Shown: positions 47,718 through 60,697 of the stretch, piece by piece
Layout of the letters: each line of letters starts with the position of its first letter
Numbering within the stretch: the first letter of the stretch is position 1
Assembly: GCA_916048095.2 (NCBI GenBank)
Contig: OU696580.1
Coordinates: 124,001-188,000 of the forward strand
From: Sacculina carcini
Taxonomy: Eukaryota; Arthropoda; Thecostraca; Sacculinidae
Reading direction: 5' to 3'
Length of the DNA: 64,000 nucleotides
Notes under the pieces: generated by a model
Databases searched by the model: none
What the model was told of the DNA's origin: nothing
Seen by the model: only the letters and a program-made list of their open reading frames with translations
Position numbers and translations under genes: made by a program

Positions 47718-50082
47718 TTACCGAAGTGTGCCCTAAGTGTTACCTAAGTGTTACCTAAGTGTTACCTAAGTGTTACCTAAGTGTTACCTAAGTGTTACCT
47801 AAGTGTTACCTAAGTGTTACCTAAGTGTGCCCTAAGTGTTACCTAAGTGTTACCCAAGTGTTACCTAAGTGTTACCTAAGTGTTACCTAAGTGTGCCCTA
47901 AGTGTGCCCTAAGTGTTACCTAAGTTTTACCTAAGTGTTACCTAAGTGTTACCTAAGTGTTACCTAAGTGTGCCCTAAGTGTTACCTAAGTGTTACCTAA
48001 GTGTGCCCAAAGTGTTACCTAAGTGTGCCCTAAGTGTTACCTAAGTGTGCCCTAAGTGTTACCTAAGTGTGCCCTAAGTGTGCCCTAAGTGTTACCTAAG
48101 TGTGCCCTAAGTGTTACCTAAGTGTTACCTAAATGTGACCTAAGTGTTACCTAAGTGTTACCTAAGTGTGCCCTAAGTGTGCCCTAAGTGTTACCTAAGT
48201 GTGCCGTAAGTTTTACCTAAGTGTGCCCTAAGTGTTACCTAAGTGTTACCTAAGTGTGCCCAAAGTGTTACCTAAGTGTGCCCTAAGTGTTACCTAAGTG
48301 TGCCCTAAGTGTGCCCTAAGTGTTACCTAAGTTTTACCTAAGTGTTACCTAAGTGTTACCTAAGTGTTACCTAAGTGTGCCCTAAGTGTTACCTAAGTGT
48401 TACCTAAGTGTGCCCAAAGTGTTACCTAAGTGTGCCCTAAGTGTTACCTAAGTGTGCCCTAAGTGTTACCTAAGTGTGCCCTAAGTGTGCCCTAAGTGTT
48501 ACCTAAGTGTGCCCTAAGTGTTACCTAAGTGTTACCTAAATGTGACCTAAGTGTTACCTAAGTGTGCCCTAAGTGTGCCCTAAGTGTTACCTAAGTGTGC
48601 CCTAAGTGTTACCTAAGTGTGCCGTAAGTTTTACCTAAGTGTGCCCTAAGTGTTACCTAAGTGTTACCTAAGTGTGCCCAAAGTGTTACCTAAGTGTGCC
48701 CTAAGTGTTACCTAAGTGTGCCCTAAGTGTTACCTAAGTGTGCCCTAAGTGTGCCCTAAGTGTTACCTAAGTGTGCCCTAAGTGTTACCTAAGTGTGCCC
48801 TAAGTGTTACCTAAGTGTACCCTAAGTGTTACCTAAGTGTTACCTAAGTGTTACCTAAGTGTTACCCAAGTGTTACCGAAGTGTGCCCTAAGTGTTACCT
48901 AAGTGTTACCTAAGTGTTACCTAAGTGTTACCTAAGTGTTACCTAAGTGTTACCTAAGTGTTACCTAAGTGTTACCTAAGTGTGCCCTAAGTGTTACCTA
49001 AGTGTTACCCAAGTGTTACCTAAGTGTTACCTAAGTGTTACCTAAGTGTGCCCTAAGTGTGCCCTAAGTGTTACCTAAGTTTTACCTAAGTGTTACCTAA
49101 GTGTTACCTAAGTGTTACCTAAGTGTGCCCTAAGTGTTACCTAAGTGTTACCTAAGTGTGCCCAAAGTGTTACCTAAGTGTGCCCTAAGTGTTACCTAAG
49201 TGTGCCCTAAGTGTTACCTAAGTGTGCCCTAAGTGTGCCCTAAGTGTTACCTAAGTGTGCCCTAAGTGTTACCTAAGTGTTACCTAAGTGTGCCCTAAGT
49301 GTTACCTAAGTGTGCCCTAAGTGTTACCTAAATGTGACCTAAGTGTTACCTAAGTGTGCCCTAAGTGTGCCCTAAGTGTTACCTAAGTGTTACCTAAGTG
49401 TGCCCTAAGTGTTACCTAAGTGTGCCCTAAGTGTTACCTAAGTGTGCCCTAAGTGTTACCTAAGTGTGCCCTAAGTGTTACCTAAGTGTTACCTAAGTGT
49501 TACCTAAGTGTTACCTAAGTGTTACCTAAGTGTTACCTAAGTGTGCCCTAAGTGTTACCTAAGTGTTACCTAAGTGTGCCCAAAGTGTTACCTAAGTGTG
49601 CCCTAAGTGTTAACTAAGTGTGCCCTAAGTGTTACCTAAGTGTGCCCTAAGTGTGCCCTAAGTGTTACCTAAGTGTGCCCTAAGTGTTACCTAAGTGTTA
49701 CCTAAGTGTGCCCTAAGTGTTACCTAAGTTTGCCCTAAGTGTTACCTAAATGTGACCTAAGTGTTACCTAAGTGTGCCCTAAGTGTGCCCTAAGTGTTAC
49801 CTAAGTGTGCCCTAAGTGTTACCTAAGTGTGCCGTAAGTTTTACCTAAGTGTGCCCTAAGTGTTACCTAAGTGTTACCTAAGTGTGCCCAAAGTGTTACC
49901 TAAGTGTGCCCTAAGTGTTACCTAAGTGTGCCCTAAGTGTTACCTAAGTGTGCCCTAAGTGTGCCCTAAGTGTTACCTAAGTGTGCCCTAAGTGTTACCT
50001 AAGTGTGCCCTAAGTGTTACCTAAGTGTACCCTAAGTGTTACCTAAGTGTTACCTAAGTGTTACCTAAGTGTTACCCAAGTG

Positions 50083-50819
50083 TTACCGAAGTGTGCCCTA
50101 AGTGTTACCTAAGTGTTACCTAAGTGTTACCTAAGTGTTACCTAAGTGTTACCTAAGTGTTACCTAAGTGTTACCTAAGTGTGCCCTAAGTGTTACCTAA
50201 GTGTTACCCAAGTGTTACCTAAGTGTTACCTAAGTGTTACCTAAGTGTGCCCTAAGTGTGCCCTAAGTGTTACCTAAGTTTTACCTAAGTGTTACCTAAG
50301 TGTTACCTAAGTGTTACCTAAGTGTGCCCTAAGTGTTACCTAAGTGTTACCTAAGTGTGCCCAAAGTGTTACCTAAGTGTGCCCTAAGTGTTACCTAAGT
50401 GTGCCCTAAGTGTTACCTAAGTGTGCCCTAAGTGTGCCCTAAGTGTTACCTAAGTGTGCCCTAAGTGTTACCTAAGTGTTACCTAAATGTGACCTAAGTG
50501 TTACCTAAGTGTGCCCTAAGTGTGCCCTAAGTGTTACCTAAGTGTGCCCTAAGTGTTACCTAAGTGTGCCGTAAGTTTTACCTAAGTGTGCCCTAAGTGT
50601 TACCTAAGTGTTACCTAAGTGTGCCCTAAGTGTTACCTAAGTGTGCCCTAAGTGTTACCTAAGTGTGCCCTAAGTGTTACCTAAGTGTGCCCTAAGTGTG
50701 CCCTAAGTGTTACCTAAGTGTGCCCTAAGTGTTACCTAAGTGTGCCCTAAGTGTTACCTAAGTGTACCCTAAGTGTTACCTAAGTGTTACCTAAGTGTTA
50801 CCTAAGTGTTACCCAAGTG
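50083..50819. repeat. 737-bp HOR copy (67 units)
   Basis: This is the duplicate of 45,518-46,254. One v5 of the earlier copy (near 46,059) is a plain X here (near 50,624), a single substitution separating the two copies. Confidence 0.9.
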
Positions 50820-51479
50820 TTACCGAAGTGTGCCCTAAGTGTTACCTAAGTGTTACCTAAGTGTTACCTAAGTGTTACCTAAGTGTTACCTAAGTGTTAC
50901 CTAAGTGTTACCTAAGTGTTACCTAAGTGTGCCCTAAGTGTTACCTAAGTGTTACCCAAGTGTTACCTAAGTGTTACCTAAGTGTTACCTAAGTGTGCCC
51001 TAAGTGTGCCCTAAGTGTTACCTAAGTTTTACCTAAGTGTTACCTAAGTGTTACCTAAGTGTTACCTAAGTGTGCCCTAAGTGTTACCTAAGTGTTACCT
51101 AAGTGTGCCCAAAGTGTTACCTAAGTGTGCCCTAAGTGTTACCTAAGTGTGCCCTAAGTGTTACCTAAGTGTGCCCTAAGTGTGCCCTAAGTGTTACCTA
51201 AGTGTGCCCTAAGTGTTACCTAAGTGTTACCTAAGTGTGCCCTAAGTGTTACCTAAGTGTGCCCTAAGTGTTACCTAAATGTGACCTAAGTGTTACCTAA
51301 GTGTGCCCTAAGTGTTACCTAAGTGTGCCCTAAGTGTTACCTAAGTGTGCCCTAAGTGTTACCTAAGTGTTACCTAAGTGTTACCTAAGTGTTACCTAAG
51401 TGTTACCTAAGTGTTACCTAAGTGTACCCTAAGTGTTACCTAAGTGTTACCTAAGTGTTACCTAAGTGTTACCCAAGTG

Positions 51480-52282
51480 TTACCGAAGTGTGCCCTAAGT
51501 GTTACCTAAGTGTTACCTAAGTGTTACCTAAGTGTTACCTAAGTGTTACCTAAGTGTTACCTAAGTGTGCCCTAAGTGTTACCTAAGTGTTACCTAAGTG
51601 TTACCTAAGTGTTACCTAAGTGTTACCTAAGTGTGCCCTAAGTGTTACCTAAGTGTGCCCTAAGTGTTACCTAAGTGTGCCGTAAGTTTTACCTAAGTGT
51701 GCCCTAAGTGTTACCTAAGTGTGCCCTAAGTGTTACCTAAGTGTGCCCTAAGTGTTACCTAAGTGTTACCTAAGTGTGCCCTAAGTGTTACCTAAGTGTG
51801 CCCTAAGTGTTACCTAAGTGTGCCCTAAGTGTTACCTAAGTGTGCCCTAAGTGTGCCCTAAGTGTTACCTAAGTGTGCCCTAAGTGTTACCTAAGTGTTA
51901 CCTAAGTGTGCCCTAAGTGTTACCTAAGTGTGCCCTAAGTGTTACCTAAATGTGACCTAAGTGTTACCTAAGTGTGCCCTAAGTGTGCCCTAAGTGTTAC
52001 CTAAGTGTGCCCTAAGTGTTACCTAAGTGTGCCGTAAGTTTTACCTAAGTGTGCCCTAAGTGTTACCTAAGTGTTACCTAAGTGTGCCCAAAGTGTTACC
52101 TAAGTGTGCCCTAAGTGTTACCTAAGTGTGCCCTAAGTGTTACCTAAGTGTGCCCTAAGTGTGCCCTAAGTGTTACCTAAGTGTGCCCTAAGTGTTACCT
52201 AAGTGTGCCCTAAGTGTTACCTAAGTGTACCCTAAGTGTTACCTAAGTGTTACCTAAGTGTTACCTAAGTGTTACCCAAGTG
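51480..52282. repeat. 803-bp HOR variant (73 units), duplicate
   Basis: This is the second copy of the 73-unit variant at 46,915, with its early v4 at 51,678, exactly 4,565 bp further on. Confidence 0.85.
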
Positions 52283-53019
52283 TTACCGAAGTGTGCCCTA
52301 AGTGTTACCTAAGTGTTACCTAAGTGTTACCTAAGTGTTACCTAAGTGTTACCTAAGTGTTACCTAAGTGTTACCTAAGTGTTACCTAAGTGTGCCCTAA
52401 GTGTTACCTAAGTGTTACCCAAGTGTTACCTAAGTGTTACCTAAGTGTTACCTAAGTGTGCCCTAAGTGTGCCCTAAGTGTTACCTAAGTTTTACCTAAG
52501 TGTTACCTAAGTGTTACCTAAGTGTTACCTAAGTGTGCCCTAAGTGTTACCTAAGTGTTACCTAAGTGTGCCCAAAGTGTTACCTAAGTGTGCCCTAAGT
52601 GTTACCTAAGTGTGCCCTAAGTGTTACCTAAGTGTGCCCTAAGTGTGCCCTAAGTGTTACCTAAGTGTGCCCTAAGTGTTACCTAAGTGTTACCTAAATG
52701 TGACCTAAGTGTTACCTAAGTGTTACCTAAGTGTGCCCTAAGTGTGCCCTAAGTGTTACCTAAGTGTGCCGTAAGTTTTACCTAAGTGTGCCCTAAGTGT
52801 TACCTAAGTGTTACCTAAGTGTGCCCAAAGTGTTACCTAAGTGTGCCCTAAGTGTTACCTAAGTGTGCCCTAAGTGTTACCTAAGTGTGCCCTAAGTGTG
52901 CCCTAAGTGTTACCTAAGTGTGCCCTAAGTGTTACCTAAGTGTGCCCTAAGTGTTACCTAAGTGTACCCTAAGTGTTACCTAAGTGTTACCTAAGTGTTA
53001 CCTAAGTGTTACCCAAGTG
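52283..53019. repeat. 737-bp HOR copy (67 units), different deletion
   Basis: The W run is eight units as in the reference. The missing unit lies after the v8-v9 pair, where the order is W x2, X x2, W, v4 (v8 at 52,690, v4 at 52,767). It corresponds to 40,458-41,205 at 11,814 bp except for one W lost from the nine-W run. Confidence 0.88.
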
Positions 53020-56000
53020 TTACCGAAGTGTGCCCTAAGTGTTACCTAAGTGTTACCTAAGTGTTACCTAAGTGTTACCTAAGTGTTACCTAAGTGTTAC
53101 CTAAGTGTTACCTAAGTGTTACCTAAGTGTGCCCTAAGTGTTACCTAAGTGTTACCCAAGTGTTACCTAAGTGTTACCTAAGTGTTACCTAAGTGTGCCC
53201 TAAGTGTGCCCTAAGTGTTACCTAAGTTTTACCTAAGTGTTACCTAAGTGTTACCTAAGTGTTACCTAAGTGTGCCCTAAGTGTTACCTAAGTGTTACCT
53301 AAGTGTGCCCAAAGTGTTACCTAAGTGTGCCCTAAGTGTTACCTAAGTGTGCCCTAAGTGTTACCTAAGTGTTACCTAAGTGTGCCCTAAGTGTTACCTA
53401 AGTGTGCCCTAAGTGTTACCTAAATGTGACCTAAGTGTTACCTAAGTGTGCCCTAAGTGTGCCCTAAGTGTTACCTAAGTGTTACCTAAGTGTGCCCTAA
53501 GTGTTACCTAAGTGTGCCCTAAGTGTTACCTAAGTGTGCCCTAAGTGTTACCTAAGTGTGCCCTAAGTGTTACCTAAGTGTTACCTAAGTGTTACCTAAG
53601 TGTTACCTAAGTGTTACCTAAGTGTTACCTAAGTGTGCCCTAAGTGTTACCTAAGTGTTACCTAAGTATACCCTAAGTGTTACCTAAGTGTTACCTAAGT
53701 GTTACCTAAGTGTGCCCTAAGTGTTACCTAAGTGTTACCTAAGTGTTACCTAAGTGTTACCTAAGTGTTACCTAAGTGTTACCTAAGTGTTACCTAAGTG
53801 TTACCTAAGTGTGCCCTAAGTGTTACCTAAGTGTTACCTAAGTGTTACCTAAGTGTTACCTAAGTGTTACCTAAGTGTGCCCTAAGTGTTACCTAAGTGT
53901 GCCCTAAGTGTTACCTAAGTGTGCCGTAAGTTTTACCTAAGTGTGCCCTAAGTGTTACCTAAGTGTGCCCTAAGTGTTACCTAAGTGTGCCCTAAGTGTT
54001 ACCTAAATGTGACCTAAGTGTTACCTAAGTGTGCCCTAAGTGTTACCTAAGTGTGCCCTAAGTGTTACCTAAGTGTGCCCTAAGTGTTACCTAAGTGTGC
54101 CCTAAGTGTTACCTAAGTGTGCCCTAAGTGTTACCTAAGTGTGCCCTAAGTGTTACCTAAGTGTTACCTAAGTGTGCCATAGGTGTTACCTAAGTGTGCC
54201 CTAAGTGTTACCTAAGTGTACCCTAAGTGTTACCTAAGTGTTACCTAAGTGTTACCTAAGTGTTACCCAAGTGTTACCGAAGTGTGCCCTAAGTGTTACC
54301 TAAGTGTGCCCTAAGTGTTACCTAAGTGTGCCCTAAGTGTTACCTAAGTGTGCCCCAAGTGTTACCTAAGTGTGCCGTAAGTTTTACCTAAGTGTGCCCT
54401 AAGTGTTACCTAAGTGTTACCTAAGTGTGCCCAAAGTGTTACCTAAGTGTGCCCTAAGTGTTACCTAAGTGTGCCCTAAGTGTGCCCTAAGTGTTACCTA
54501 AGTGTGCCCTAAGTGTTACCTAAGTGTGCCCTAAGTGTTACCTAAGTGTACCCTAAGTGTTACCTAAGTGTTACCTAAGTGTTACCTAAGTGTTACCCAA
54601 GTGTTACCTAAGTGTGCCCTAAGTGTTACCTAAGTGTTACCTAAGTGTTACCTAAGTGTTACCTAAGTGTTACCTAAGTGTTACCTAAGTGTTACCTAAG
54701 TGTTACCTAAGTGTGCCCTAAGTGTTACCTAAGTGTTACCCAAGTGTTACCTAAGTGTTACCTAAGTGTTACCTAAGTGTGCCCTAAGTGTTACCTAAGT
54801 TTTACCTAAGTGTTACCTAAGTGTTACCTAAGTGTGCCCTAAGTGTTACCTAAGTGTTACCTAAGTGTGCCCAAAGTGTTACCTAAGTGTGCCCTAAGTG
54901 TTACCTAAGTGTGCCCTAAGTGTTACCTAAGTGTGCCCTAAGTGTGCCCTAAGTGTTACCTAAGTGTGCCCTAAGTGTTACCTAAGTGTTACCTAAGTGT
55001 GCCCTAAGTGTTACCTAAGTGTGCCCTAAGTGTTACCTAAATGTGACCTAAGTGTTACCTAAGTGTGCCCTAAGTGTGCCCTAAGTGTTACCTAAGTGTG
55101 CCCTAAGTGTTAACTAAGTGTGCCGTAAGTTTTACCTAAGTGTGCCCTAAGTGTTACCTAAGTGTTACCTAAGTGTGCCCAAAGTGTTACCTAAGTGTGC
55201 CCTAAGTGTTACCTAAGTGTGCCCTAAGTGTTACCTAAGTGTGCCCTAAGTGTGCCCTAAGTGTTACCTAAGTGTGCCCTAAGTGTTACCTAAGTGTGCC
55301 CTAAGTGTTACCTAAGTGTACCCTAAGTGTTACCTAAGTGTTACCTAAGTGTTACCTAAGTGTTACCCAAGTGTTACCGAAGTGTGCCCTAAGTGTTACC
55401 TAAGTGTTACCTAAGTGTTACCTAAGTGTTACCTAAGTGTTACCTAAGTGTTACCTAAGTGTTACCTAAGTGTTACCTAAGTGTGCCCTAAGTGTTACCT
55501 AAGTGTTACCCAAGTGTTACCTAAGTGTTACCTAAGTGTTACCTAAGTGTGCCCTAAGTGTGCCCTAAGTGTTACCTAAGTGTTACCTAAGTGTTACCTA
55601 AGTGTTACCTAAGTGTTACCTAAGTGTGCCCTAAGTGTTACCTAAGTGTTACCTAAGTGTGCCCAAAGTGTTACCTAAGTGTGCCCTAAGTGTTACCTAA
55701 GTGTGCCCTAAGTGTTACCTAAGTGTGCCCTAAGTGTGCCCTAAGTGTTACCTAAGTGTGCCCTAAGTGTTACCTAAGTGTTACCTAAGTGTGACCTAAG
55801 TGTTACCTAAGTGTGCCCTAAGTGTGCCCTAAGTGTTACCTAAGTGTGCCCTAAGTGTTACCTAAGTGTGCCGTAAGTTTTACCTAAGTGTGCCCTAAGT
55901 GTTACCTAAGTGTTACCTAAGTGTGCCCAAAGTGTTACCTAAGTGTGCCCTAAGTGTTACCTAAGTGTGCCCTAAGTGTTACCTAAGTGTGCCCTAAGTG

Positions 56001-56770
56001 TGCCCTAAGTGTTACCTAAGTGTGCCCTAAGTGTTACCTAAGTGTGCCCTAAGTGTTACCTAAGTGTACCCTAAGTGTTACCTAAGTGTTACCTAAGTGT
56101 TACCTAAGTGTTACCCAAGTGTTACCGAAGTGTGCCCTAAGTGTTACCTAAGTGTTACCTAAGTGTTACCTAAGTGTTACCTAAGTGTTACCTAAGTGTT
56201 ACCTAAGTGTTACCTAAGTGTTACCTAAGTGTGCCCTAAGTGTTACCTAAGTGTTACCCAAGTGTTACCTAAGTGTTACCTAAGTGTTACCTAAGTGTGC
56301 CCTAAGTGTGCCCTAAGTGTTACCTAAGTTTTACCTAAGTGTTACCTAAGTGTTACCTAAGTGTTACCTAAGTGTGCCCTAAGTGTTACCTAAGTGTTAC
56401 CTAAGTGTGCCCAAAGTGTTACCTAAGTGTGCCCTAAGTGTTACCTAAGTGTGCCCTAAGTGTTACCTAAGTGTGCCCTAAGTGTGCCCTAAGTGTTACC
56501 TAAGTGTGCCCTAAGTGTTACCTAAGTGTTACCTAAGTGTGCCCTAAGTGTTACCTAAGTGTGCCCTAAGTGTTACCTAAATGTGACCTAAGTGTTACCT
56601 AAGTGTGCCCTAAGTGTGCCCTAAGTGTTACCTAAGTGTTACCTAAGTGTGCCCTAAGTGTTACCTAAGTGTGCCCTAAGTGTTACCTAAGTGTGCCCTA
56701 AGTGTTACCTAAGTGTGCCCTAAGTGTTACCTAAGTGTTACCTAAGTGTTACCTAAGTGTTACCTAAGTG
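53020..56770. repeat. 11.8-kb-spaced duplication, right member
   Basis: This is the partner of 41,206-44,950, with v1 at 53,020, 54,274, 55,374 and 56,122, ttacctaagta at 53,658, v6 at 54,175, v12 at 54,351, v11 at 55,110 and v8 at 56,573. The v1 expected at 54,604 has become W. The right end is approximate. Confidence 0.85.
55374..56121. repeat. 748-bp HOR copy with two variants lost
   Basis: This copy has 68 units in the reference order. The v7 position (55,572) is a plain W and the v8 position (55,781) is a plain W, while v9 at 55,792 is kept. It corresponds to the reference copy at a distance of 11,814 bp. The loss of single diagnostic variants fits point mutation or local gene conversion toward W. 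Confidence 0.9.
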
Positions 56771-58211
56771 TTACCTAAGTGTTACCTAAGTGTTACCTAA
56801 GTGTTACCTAAGTGTGCCCTAAGTGTTACCTAAGTGTTACCCAAGTGTTACCTAAGTGTTACCTAAGTGTTACCTAAGTGTGCCCTAAGTGTTACCTAAG
56901 TTTTACCTAAGTGTTACCTAAGTGTTACCTAAGTGTTACCTAAGTGTGCCCTAAGTGTTACCTAAGTGTTACCTAAGTGTGCCCAAAGTGTTACCTAAGT
57001 GTGCCCTAAGTGTTAACTAAGTGTGCCCTAAGTGTTACCTAAGTGTGCCCTAAGTGTGCCCTAAGTGTTACCTAAGTGTGCCCTAAGTGTTACCTAAGTG
57101 TTACCTAAGTGTGCCCTAAGTGTTACCTAAGTGTGCCCTAAGTGTTACCTAAATGTGACCTAAGTGTTACCTAAGTGTGCCCTAAGTGTGCCCTAAGTGT
57201 TACCTAAGTGTGCCCTAAGTGTTACCTAAGTGTGCCGTAAGTTTTACCTAAGTGTGCCCTAAGTGTTACCTAAGTGTTACCTAAGTGTGCCCTAAGTGTT
57301 ACCTAAGTGTGCCCTAAGTGTTACCTAAGTGTGCCCTAAGTGTTACCTAAGTGTGCCCTAAGTGTGCCCTAAGTGTTACCTAAGTGTGCCCTAAGTGTTA
57401 CCTAAGTGTGCCCTAAGTGTTACCTAAGTGTACCCTAAGTGTTACCTAAGTGTTACCTAAGTGTTACCTAAGTGTTACCCAAGTGTTACCGAAGTGTGCC
57501 CTAAGTGTTACCTAAGTGTTACCTAAGTGTTACCTAAGTGTTACCTAAGTGTTACCTAAGTGTTACCTAAGTGTTACCTAAGTGTTACCTAAGTGTGCCC
57601 TAAGTGTTACCTAAGTGTTACCCAAGTGTTACCTAAGTGTTACCTAAGTGTTACCTAAGTGTGCCCTAAGTGTGCCCTAAGTGTTACCTAAGTTTTACCT
57701 AAGTGTTACCTAAGTGTTACCTAAGTGTTACCTAAGTGTGCCCTAAGTGTTACCTAAGTGTTACCTAAGTGTGCCCAAAGTGTTACCTAAGTGTGCCCTA
57801 AGTGTTACCTAAGTGTGCCCTAAGTGTTACCTAAGTGTGCCCTAAGTGTGCCCTAAGTGTTACCTAAGTGTGCCCTAAGTGTTACCTAAGTGTTACCTAA
57901 ATGTGACCTAAGTGTTACCTAAGTGTGCCCTAAGTGTGCCCTAAGTGTTACCTAAGTGTTACCTAAGTGTTACCTAAGTGTTACCTAAGTGTTACCCAAG
58001 TGTTACCGAAGTGTGCCCTAAGTGTTACCTAAGTGTTACCTAAGTGTTACCTAAGTGTTACCTAAGTGTTACCTAAGTGTTACCTAAGTGTTACCTAAGT
58101 GTTACCTAAGTGTTACCTAAGTGTGCCCTAAGTGTTACCTAAGTGTTACCCAAGTGTTACCTAAGTGTTACCTAAGTGTTACCTAAGTGTGCCCTAAGTG
58201 TGCCCTAAGTG

Positions 58212-58321
58212 TTACCTAAGTTTTACCTAAGTGTTACCTAAGTGTTACCGAAGTGTGCCCTAAGTGTTACCTAAGTGTTACCTAAGTGTTACCTAAGTGT
58301 GCCCTAAGTGTGCCCTAAGTG
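58212..58321. repeat. 110-bp (10-unit) duplication with a chimaeric joint
   Basis: The order is v7 (58,212), W x2, v1 (58,245), X, W x3, X x2, then a second v7 at 58,322. Elsewhere v7 is followed by four W and an X, and v1 is preceded by v2 or by a W run after v3. The v1 here is spliced into the W run after v7, so the joint marks unequal exchange between misaligned W runs. Confidence 0.85.
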
Positions 58322-60697
58322 TTACCTAAGTTTTACCTAAGTGTTACCTAAGTGTTACCTAAGTGTTACCTAAGTGTGCCCTAAGTGTTACCTAAGTGTT
58401 ACCTAAGTGTGCCCAAAGTGTTACCTAAGTGTGCCCTAAGTGTTACCTAAGTGTGCCCTAAGTGTGCCCTAAGTGTTACCTAAGTGTGCCCTAAGTGTTA
58501 CCTAAGTGTTACCTAAGTGTTACCTAAGTGTTACCTAAGTGTTACCTAAGTGTGCCCTAAGTGTTACCTAAGTGTGCCCTAAGTGTGCCCTAAGTGTTAC
58601 CTAAGTGTGCCCTAAGTGTTACCTAAGTGTTACCTAAATGTGACCTAAGTGTTACCTAAGTGTGCCCTAAGTGTGCCCTAAGTGTTACCTAAGTGTGCCC
58701 TAAGTGTTACCTAAGTGTGCCGTAAGTTTTACCTAAGTGTGCCCTAAGTGTTACCTAAGTGTTACCTAAGTGTGCCCAAAGTGTTACCTAAGTGTGCCCT
58801 AAGTGTTACCTAAGTGTGCCCTAAGTGTTACCTAAGTGTGCCCTAAGTGTGCCCTAAGTGTTACCTAAGTGTGCCCTAAGTGTTACCTAAGTGTGCCCTA
58901 AGTGTTACCTAAGTGTACCCTAAGTGTTACCTAAGTGTTACCTAAGTGTTACCTAAGTGTTACCCAAGTGTTACCGAAGTGTGCCCTAAGTGTTACCTAA
59001 GTGTTACCTAAGTGTTACCTAAGTGTTACCTAAGTGTTACCTAAGTGTTACCTAAGTGTTACCTAAGTGTTACCTAAGTGTGCCCTAAGTGTTACCTAAG
59101 TGTTACCCAAGTGTTACCTAAGTGTTACCTAAGTGTTACCTAAGTGTGCCCTAAGTGTGCCCTAAGTGTTACCTAAGTTTTACCTAAGTGTTACCTAAGT
59201 GTTACCTAAGTGTTACCTAAGTGTGCCCTAAGTGTTACCTAAGTGTTACCTAAGTGTGCCCAAAGTGTTACCTAAGTGTGCCCTAAGTGTTACCTAAGTG
59301 TGCCCTAAGTGTTACCTAAGTGTGCCCTAAGTGTGCCCTAAGTGTTACCTAAGTGTGCCCTAAGTGTTACCTAAGTGTTACCTAAGTGTGCCCTAAGTGT
59401 TACCTAAGTGTGCCCTAAGTGTTACCTAAATGTGACCTAAGTGTTACCTAAGTGTGCCCTAAGTGTGCCCTAAGTGTTACCTAAGTGTTACCTAAGTGTG
59501 CCCTAAGTGTTACCTAAGTGTGCCCTAAGTGTTACCTAAGTGTGCCCTAAGTGTTACCTAAGTGTGCCCTAAGTGTTACCTAAGTGTTACCTAAGTGTTA
59601 CCTAAGTGTTACCTAAGTGTTACCTAAGTGTGCCCTAAGTGTTACCTAAGTGTTACCTAAGTGTACCCTAAGTGTTACCTAAGTGTTACCTAAGTGTTAC
59701 CTAAGTGTGCCCTAAGTGTTACCTAAGTGTTACCTAAGTGTTACCTAAGTGTTACCTAAGTGTTACCTAAGTGTTACCTAAGTGTGCCCTAAGTGTGCCC
59801 TAAGTGTTACCTAAGTGTGCCCTAAGTGTTACCTAAGTGTGCCCTAAGTGTTACCTAAGTGTACCCTAAGTGTTACCTAAGTGTTACCTAAGTGTTACCT
59901 AAGTGTTACCCAAGTGTTACCGAAGTGTGCCCTAAGTGTTACCTAAGTGTTACCTAAGTGTTACCTAAGTGTTACCTAAGTGTTACCTAAGTGTTACCTA
60001 AGTGTTACCTAAGTGTTACCTAAGTGTGCCCTAAGTGTTACCTAAGTGTTACCCAAGTGTTACCTAAGTGTTACCTAAGTGTTACCTAAGTGTGCCCTAA
60101 GTGTTACCTAAGTTTTACCTAAGTGTTACCTAAGTGTTACCTAAGTGTTACCTAAGTGTGCCCTAAGTGTTACCTAAGTGTTACCTAAGTGTGCCCAAAG
60201 TGTTACCTAAGTGTGCCCTAAGTGTTAACTAAGTGTGCCCTAAGTGTTACCTAAGTGTGCCCTAAGTGTGCCCTAAGTGTTACCTAAGTGTGCCCTAAGT
60301 GTTACCTAAGTGTTACCTAAGTGTGCCCTAAGTGTTACCTAAGTGTGCCCTAAGTGTTACCTAAATGTGACCTAAGTGTTACCTAAGTGTGCCCTAAGTG
60401 TGCCCTAAGTGTTACCTAAGTGTGCCCTAAGTGTTACCTAAGTGTGCCGTAAGTTTTACCTAAGTGTGCCCTAAGTGTTACCTAAGTGTTACCTAAGTGT
60501 GCCCAAAGTGTTACCTAAGTGTGCCCTAAGTGTTACCTAAGTGTGCCCTAAGTGTTACCTAAGTGTGCCCTAAGTGTGCCCTAAGTGTTACCTAAGTGTG
60601 CCCTAAGTGTTACCTAAGTGTGCCCTAAGTGTTACCTAAGTGTACCCTAAGTGTTACCTAAGTGTTACCTAAGTGTTACCTAAGTGTTACCCAAGTG

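Larger units (their letters stand above)
43725..48289. repeat. 4,565-bp tandem duplication, copy 1
   Basis: The shift is 415 units. Shared markers: v7 at 43,758 / 48,323, v8 at 43,967 / 48,532 and 44,759 / 49,324, v4 at 44,055 / 48,620, v11 at 45,045 / 49,610, v7 followed by X at 45,155 / 49,720, v8 at 46,706 / 51,271, v4 at 47,113 / 51,678. The v1 series 44,308, 45,518, 46,255, 46,915, 47,718 is repeated throughout. Confidence 0.92.
48290..52854. repeat. 4,565-bp tandem duplication, copy 2
   Basis: This abuts copy 1. The joint lies between v5-W-X-W (48,257-48,290) and X-X-v7 (from 48,301). After copy 2 the order continues X, W (52,866, 52,877) instead of X, X, which marks the end of the match. 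v8 at 49,742 corresponds to a plain W in copy 1 (45,177). Confidence 0.92.
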
